Of a stretch of DNA of 64,000 bases, positions 61,431 through 64,000 are shown piece after piece. The notes beneath the pieces were generated by a model that was not told where the DNA came from, did no database searches, and saw only the letters and a program-made list of their open reading frames with translations. Positions within the stretch are counted from its first letter, which is position 1; every line of letters starts with the position of its first letter. The translations under genes were made by a program, and so were the position numbers. The stretch is taken from contig NZ_BBXD01000009.1 of assembly GCF_001570545.1 (NCBI RefSeq), positions 923,200 to 987,199 of the forward strand, in the 5' to 3' direction. This DNA comes from Herbidospora mongoliensis (GTDB lineage Bacteria > Actinomycetota > Actinomycetes > Streptosporangiales > Streptosporangiaceae).

Positions 61431-61635
61431 CGGTTTCCCTCACGAGAATCTCACCGGGACATGACACCGCTCAATCGACACTTCGCGCGGACCCCACGGG
61501 CACTCGCGAGGGTTGAGAACCCCAAGGGCCAGGCGTTGAGTGCCACCGGCGTCAGAGTTACGGGGGTTATGACAGAGAGTTCGATCTCTTCCACCGCCTG
61601 CAAACGCTCTCGTGACTCCGACGTGTCACGGAATC

Positions 61636-63387
61636 TCAAGTGCCCCATGTGATGAGTTTCAGGCTGGAATCGCCTGCTCTCACCGCGGTGACGATGGTCC
61701 CTCCCAACGGCTGGCCGAGGGTCGGAAGGGTGGCGGCCCCTGCGAGGTCGGCGCTGTCGCCCCAGCGGGTCACCGCCCCGGAGCTGGTCGTCTGCCAAAG
61801 AATGACCTTGAGGTTGCCGGATTCGGTGGAGACCGCGGTCGCCATTCGTCCGTCTGTCGCCATCGCGAGGTCGTGGCCGGTGGTGACCCCCGCCAGATCT
61901 CCGCTGTCGCCCAGCCGCTGGATTACGCCGCTGGGCTGGATGCGCCAGGTGATCAGCTTCAGTGTGTCGGATGCGGTCTTCACGGCGGTCACCGCATGTC
62001 CTGACGGGTCAAGGGCGACCTTGATCAGTCGGCTGCTTCCTGCCTGGTTACCGCTGTCGCCGAGCCGCTGTACCGCGTTGTCGGTGACGCGCCAGACGAT
62101 GAGCAGGAGGTTGCCGGCACTGTTGCGAACAGCGGTGAGTACCCGATCCGCGTCCAAGGCGACCATGTCAATGTCGGTGACGTTTCCGGCCTGGGTTCCG
62201 CTGTCGGCCAGGCGCGTGAATGTATCGCCTGGCTGCATGCCCCAAGCGATGACGCGCAGGTCCCCTTCACCTGTCCGGCATGCCGTGACCCAGCGTTGCG
62301 ACCTGGGGGTGACGATTCGGATCAGGCTGGCCGCACCGGCCAGGGTCCCGCTGTCCCCCCGCCGCTGGATGGAGGTGCCGTCGTCGGCGACCTGCCAGCT
62401 GATCAGCATGAGCCTTCCGGCATCCGTCCGGCAGGCGGTGATGAACCGGGAGCCTGAGATGGACCGGACGATGTCGATCGAGGTCGCGGCGCCGGCTTGA
62501 TTGCCGCTGTCGGCCGTGCGAGTCAGCGAGGCGTCGGCGGCCAACCGCCAGCCGATCAGTTTCAGCGTGCCGTTCTGGGCCCGGACCGCGGTCAGCAGTC
62601 GCCCCTCGTTCTGGCGTGCAACGGCGATCTCCGCCACGAAACCGGCCTGTTGTCCGCTGTCGCCCTGGCGGCACAGGGCGGGATAGAGGCGACGGATCCC
62701 GTCGATGTCATCCTGGGTGAGCTGACGGCGGACACCTTGGTAGGAGCGGAACATGACCGCGCCCGGGACAGTTGAATGATCAAGCCCGAGCAAATGGCCG
62801 ATCTCGTGCAGTGCAACGGTCTCGGTGTCGAATGTCTGGTTGGCTCCGGACAGGCTCCATGTCTCAGCGTCGTCGAAATGCAGCGCGCCGGCATTGGCTC
62901 CACCGCAGGGGGGCGGGTAGAAGGCGTGCGCCAAAGTGTTGCCGACACCGTCGAAAGCAGAGTTGTCTCCATGGGCTCCGGTGAACCAACCGACGGTGAA
63001 GTTCGCGGTCGTGGCCGTGGTCTGCTGAAAGCTCACTCCGCATAGCGCCGATGCCCACGTGCGGAAGGCGCGTTGTATCGCGGCCTGTTCGTTGGCTCCG
63101 GGGATGTCACCGGTGGCGTTGGCGAACCGGTAGGTGAAGGTTGGCGTGTTGTAGCTGCATCCACGCAGGACGAAGTCCGAGCTCGCTCCCCGGCGGGCCA
63201 CCCCCACGGTAGGTCGGTCCGAGACTCCGCATCGAGCCTCCATGAGGGCATCGATGGTGACCGGATCCAGTTCACCCGTCTCCGCAAGCCCTCCGACGTG
63301 CTGGAACATCCGAAGCGCGTCGCTCGTAGGCGCGTCCAGCAGCCCCGATTCAACAGCGGTGGTCAAATATCCGTATCTAGAGAGCGT
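61636..63387 (-). pseudogene. Matrixin-type metalloprotease with beta-propeller-like repeats, 5' end cut by IS630
   Basis: The remaining ~583 codons encode the end of a peptidoglycan-binding-like propeptide (LSRYGYLTTAVESGLL...FQHVGGLAETGELD) and a cysteine switch ARCGVSD (PRCGVPD-like). A matrixin domain follows with HEIGHLLGLDHS and a Met-turn (GAVMF), then about seven repeats each containing a DSGxxAG motif and a hydrophobic xLIxW strand, suggesting a propeller. The signal peptide and propeptide start are missing: the frame runs into the IS end at 63388, with a stop at 63403. Upstream coding may resume beyond the window. Only a TTG at 63366 could start the remnant. Confidence 0.8.
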
Positions 63388-63388
63388 T

Positions 63389-64000
63389 AAGGGCTTGGGT
63401 TACGGGCTTGTGGTGGTCTGGGAGAGCTGACCGCGACTGGTTGCGGGGTTATGCAGGTGGGATGAGGTATCCCGACAGTGGCGGGCTGACCGCCGAGCAG
63501 CGTGTGAAGCGGGAAGTGGTGCGGTTACGGGCGGCCGACCGGTTCGCCGAAGGCGCCACCGACGCACAGGTGGCGCGGGAGTTCCGGGTGTCGCGAATGT
63601 CGGCCAACCGGTGGCGGCACGCCTTTGAGTCCGCCGGCCGTGAAGGACTGCTGTCCAAGGGGCCGGGCGGGGAGGTCTGCCGGCTCGACCCGGACCAGGT
63701 GGCGGAGCTGGAGACAGCGCTGGAGGCCGGACCGGCCGTGCACGGGTGGGACGATCAGTGCTGGACGTTGTCCCGGATCGCCGAGGTGGTGCGCCGCCGA
63801 TTCGGGGTCGGCTACACCCCGGCCGGGATCTGGTACCTGCTGCGGCGGGCGGGATGGTCCTGGCAGGCGCCCTCCCGCAGGGCGGCCGAACGCGATGAAC
63901 AGGCCATTGCCGCCTGGAAGGACGAGCAGTGGCCGATCATAAAAGGACCGCGACCCGGTTGGGGGCCTGGCTCTGCTTCGAAGACGAGGCGGCCCAGACC
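63389..64000 (+). mobile_element. IS630-family insertion sequence, left part (continues past window)
   Basis: It starts at a TA (63388-63389), the IS630/Tc1 target dinucleotide, inside the matrixin gene. The left end reads AGGGCTTGGGTTACGGGCTT. The right end and second inverted repeat lie beyond the window. Confidence 0.75.
63462..64000 (+). CDS. IS630-family transposase, 3' part outside window, probable -1 frameshift
   Basis: The ATG has AGGTGG just upstream. The N-terminal ~150 residues hold helix-turn-helix units (DAQVAREFRVSRMSANRWRHAF; YTPAGIWYLLRRAGWSWQAPSRRAAERD) typical of IS630 transposases. The zero frame after WPII-K gives GPRPGWGPG, whereas the -1 frame from the AAAA run at 63941-63944 gives RTATRLGAWLCFEDEAAQT, which contains the first catalytic Asp of the DDE domain. 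So ORFA and ORFB are probably joined by programmed -1 slippage, as known in the family. Confidence 0.85.
   Translation, partial: MRYPDSGGLTAEQRVKREVVRLRAADRFAEGATDAQVAREFRVSRMSANRWRHAFESAGREGLLSKGPGGEVCRLDPDQVAELETALEAGPAVHGWDDQCWTLSRIAEVVRRRFGVGYTPAGIWYLLRRAGWSWQAPSRRAAERDEQAIAAWKDEQWPIIKGPRPGWGPGSASKTRRPR

Noticed and set aside
61431..61635. Short plus-strand frame between TIR gene and matrixin remnant
   Set aside because: No ribosome binding site, no family resemblance and weak coding bias; treated as intergenic sequence.

Overview
High-GC actinobacterial chromosome, most likely from the order Streptosporangiales. This is inferred from very high third-position GC, many GTG starts, an actinobacterial conservon operon (cvnA-D), mycothiol-dependent enzyme folds, DUF3043 and DUF4191 membrane proteins, GlnR/GlnE nitrogen control, and the sucB-lpd / lipB / lipA arrangement. 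No rRNA, tRNA or CRISPR array was seen. Many genes appear leaderless: a TANNNT hexamer lies exactly 6-7 nt before the start codon and there is no Shine-Dalgarno sequence.

Left part (1-25.8 kb) is mostly core. It holds a TusA-like protein, a PfkB sugar kinase, ErpA and NadA (Fe-S and NAD synthesis), a SIMPL-domain exported protein, a mycothiol-dependent enzyme, and the envelope-stress cluster pspA-pspAA-htpX-pspAB. It continues with DUF3043, an aldo/keto reductase, late cobalamin genes (cobU-like fusion, cobS), pepA, then lpd, sucB, a TIGR01777 epimerase, peptidase S51, lipB, a complete conservon, a protease-dead M48-like membrane protein and lipA. Lipoate metabolism genes therefore surround the conservon. 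A phosphomannomutase remnant lies between sucB and the epimerase.

Middle part (25.9-48.3 kb). A minus-strand sugar operon runs LacI regulator, lipoprotein binding protein, two CUT1 permeases, PF10091-type glycosidase and GH39-type glycosidase; every junction from the regulator to permease 2 is overlapping or only a few bases long, and a LacI-type operator sits upstream. Next come DUF4191, a methyltransferase, an RDD protein, and glnA with a recognisable GlnR operator. A small accessory island follows: an Rhs C-terminal fragment with a toxin-like tip, a possible immunity protein, a probable Fic-protein relic and an SMI1/KNR4 protein. Then come a SRPBCC-hemerythrin fusion divergent from TetR, a HEPN-like protein, a membrane protein, glnE (the enzyme that adenylylates the GlnA of this window), a glutamine amidotransferase and an alpha/beta hydrolase.

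Right part (48.3-64 kb) is the most unusual. A tight six-gene operon encodes a GrpE-like factor, a lidless Hsp70, a large Fn3-like scaffold, a zinc-ribbon TRAFAC-type GTPase, a GAP1-type GTPase-associated protein and a membrane-anchored zinc-ribbon GTPase. This matches the computationally described GTPase/GAP1 conflict-type systems, with a dedicated chaperone pair. It is followed by a secreted pectate lyase with a C-terminal frameshift, an ADP-ribosylglycohydrolase, a TIR-domain protein of lower GC, a matrixin-type metalloprotease broken by an insertion sequence, and an IS630-family transposase running off the window end with a probable -1 frameshift site.
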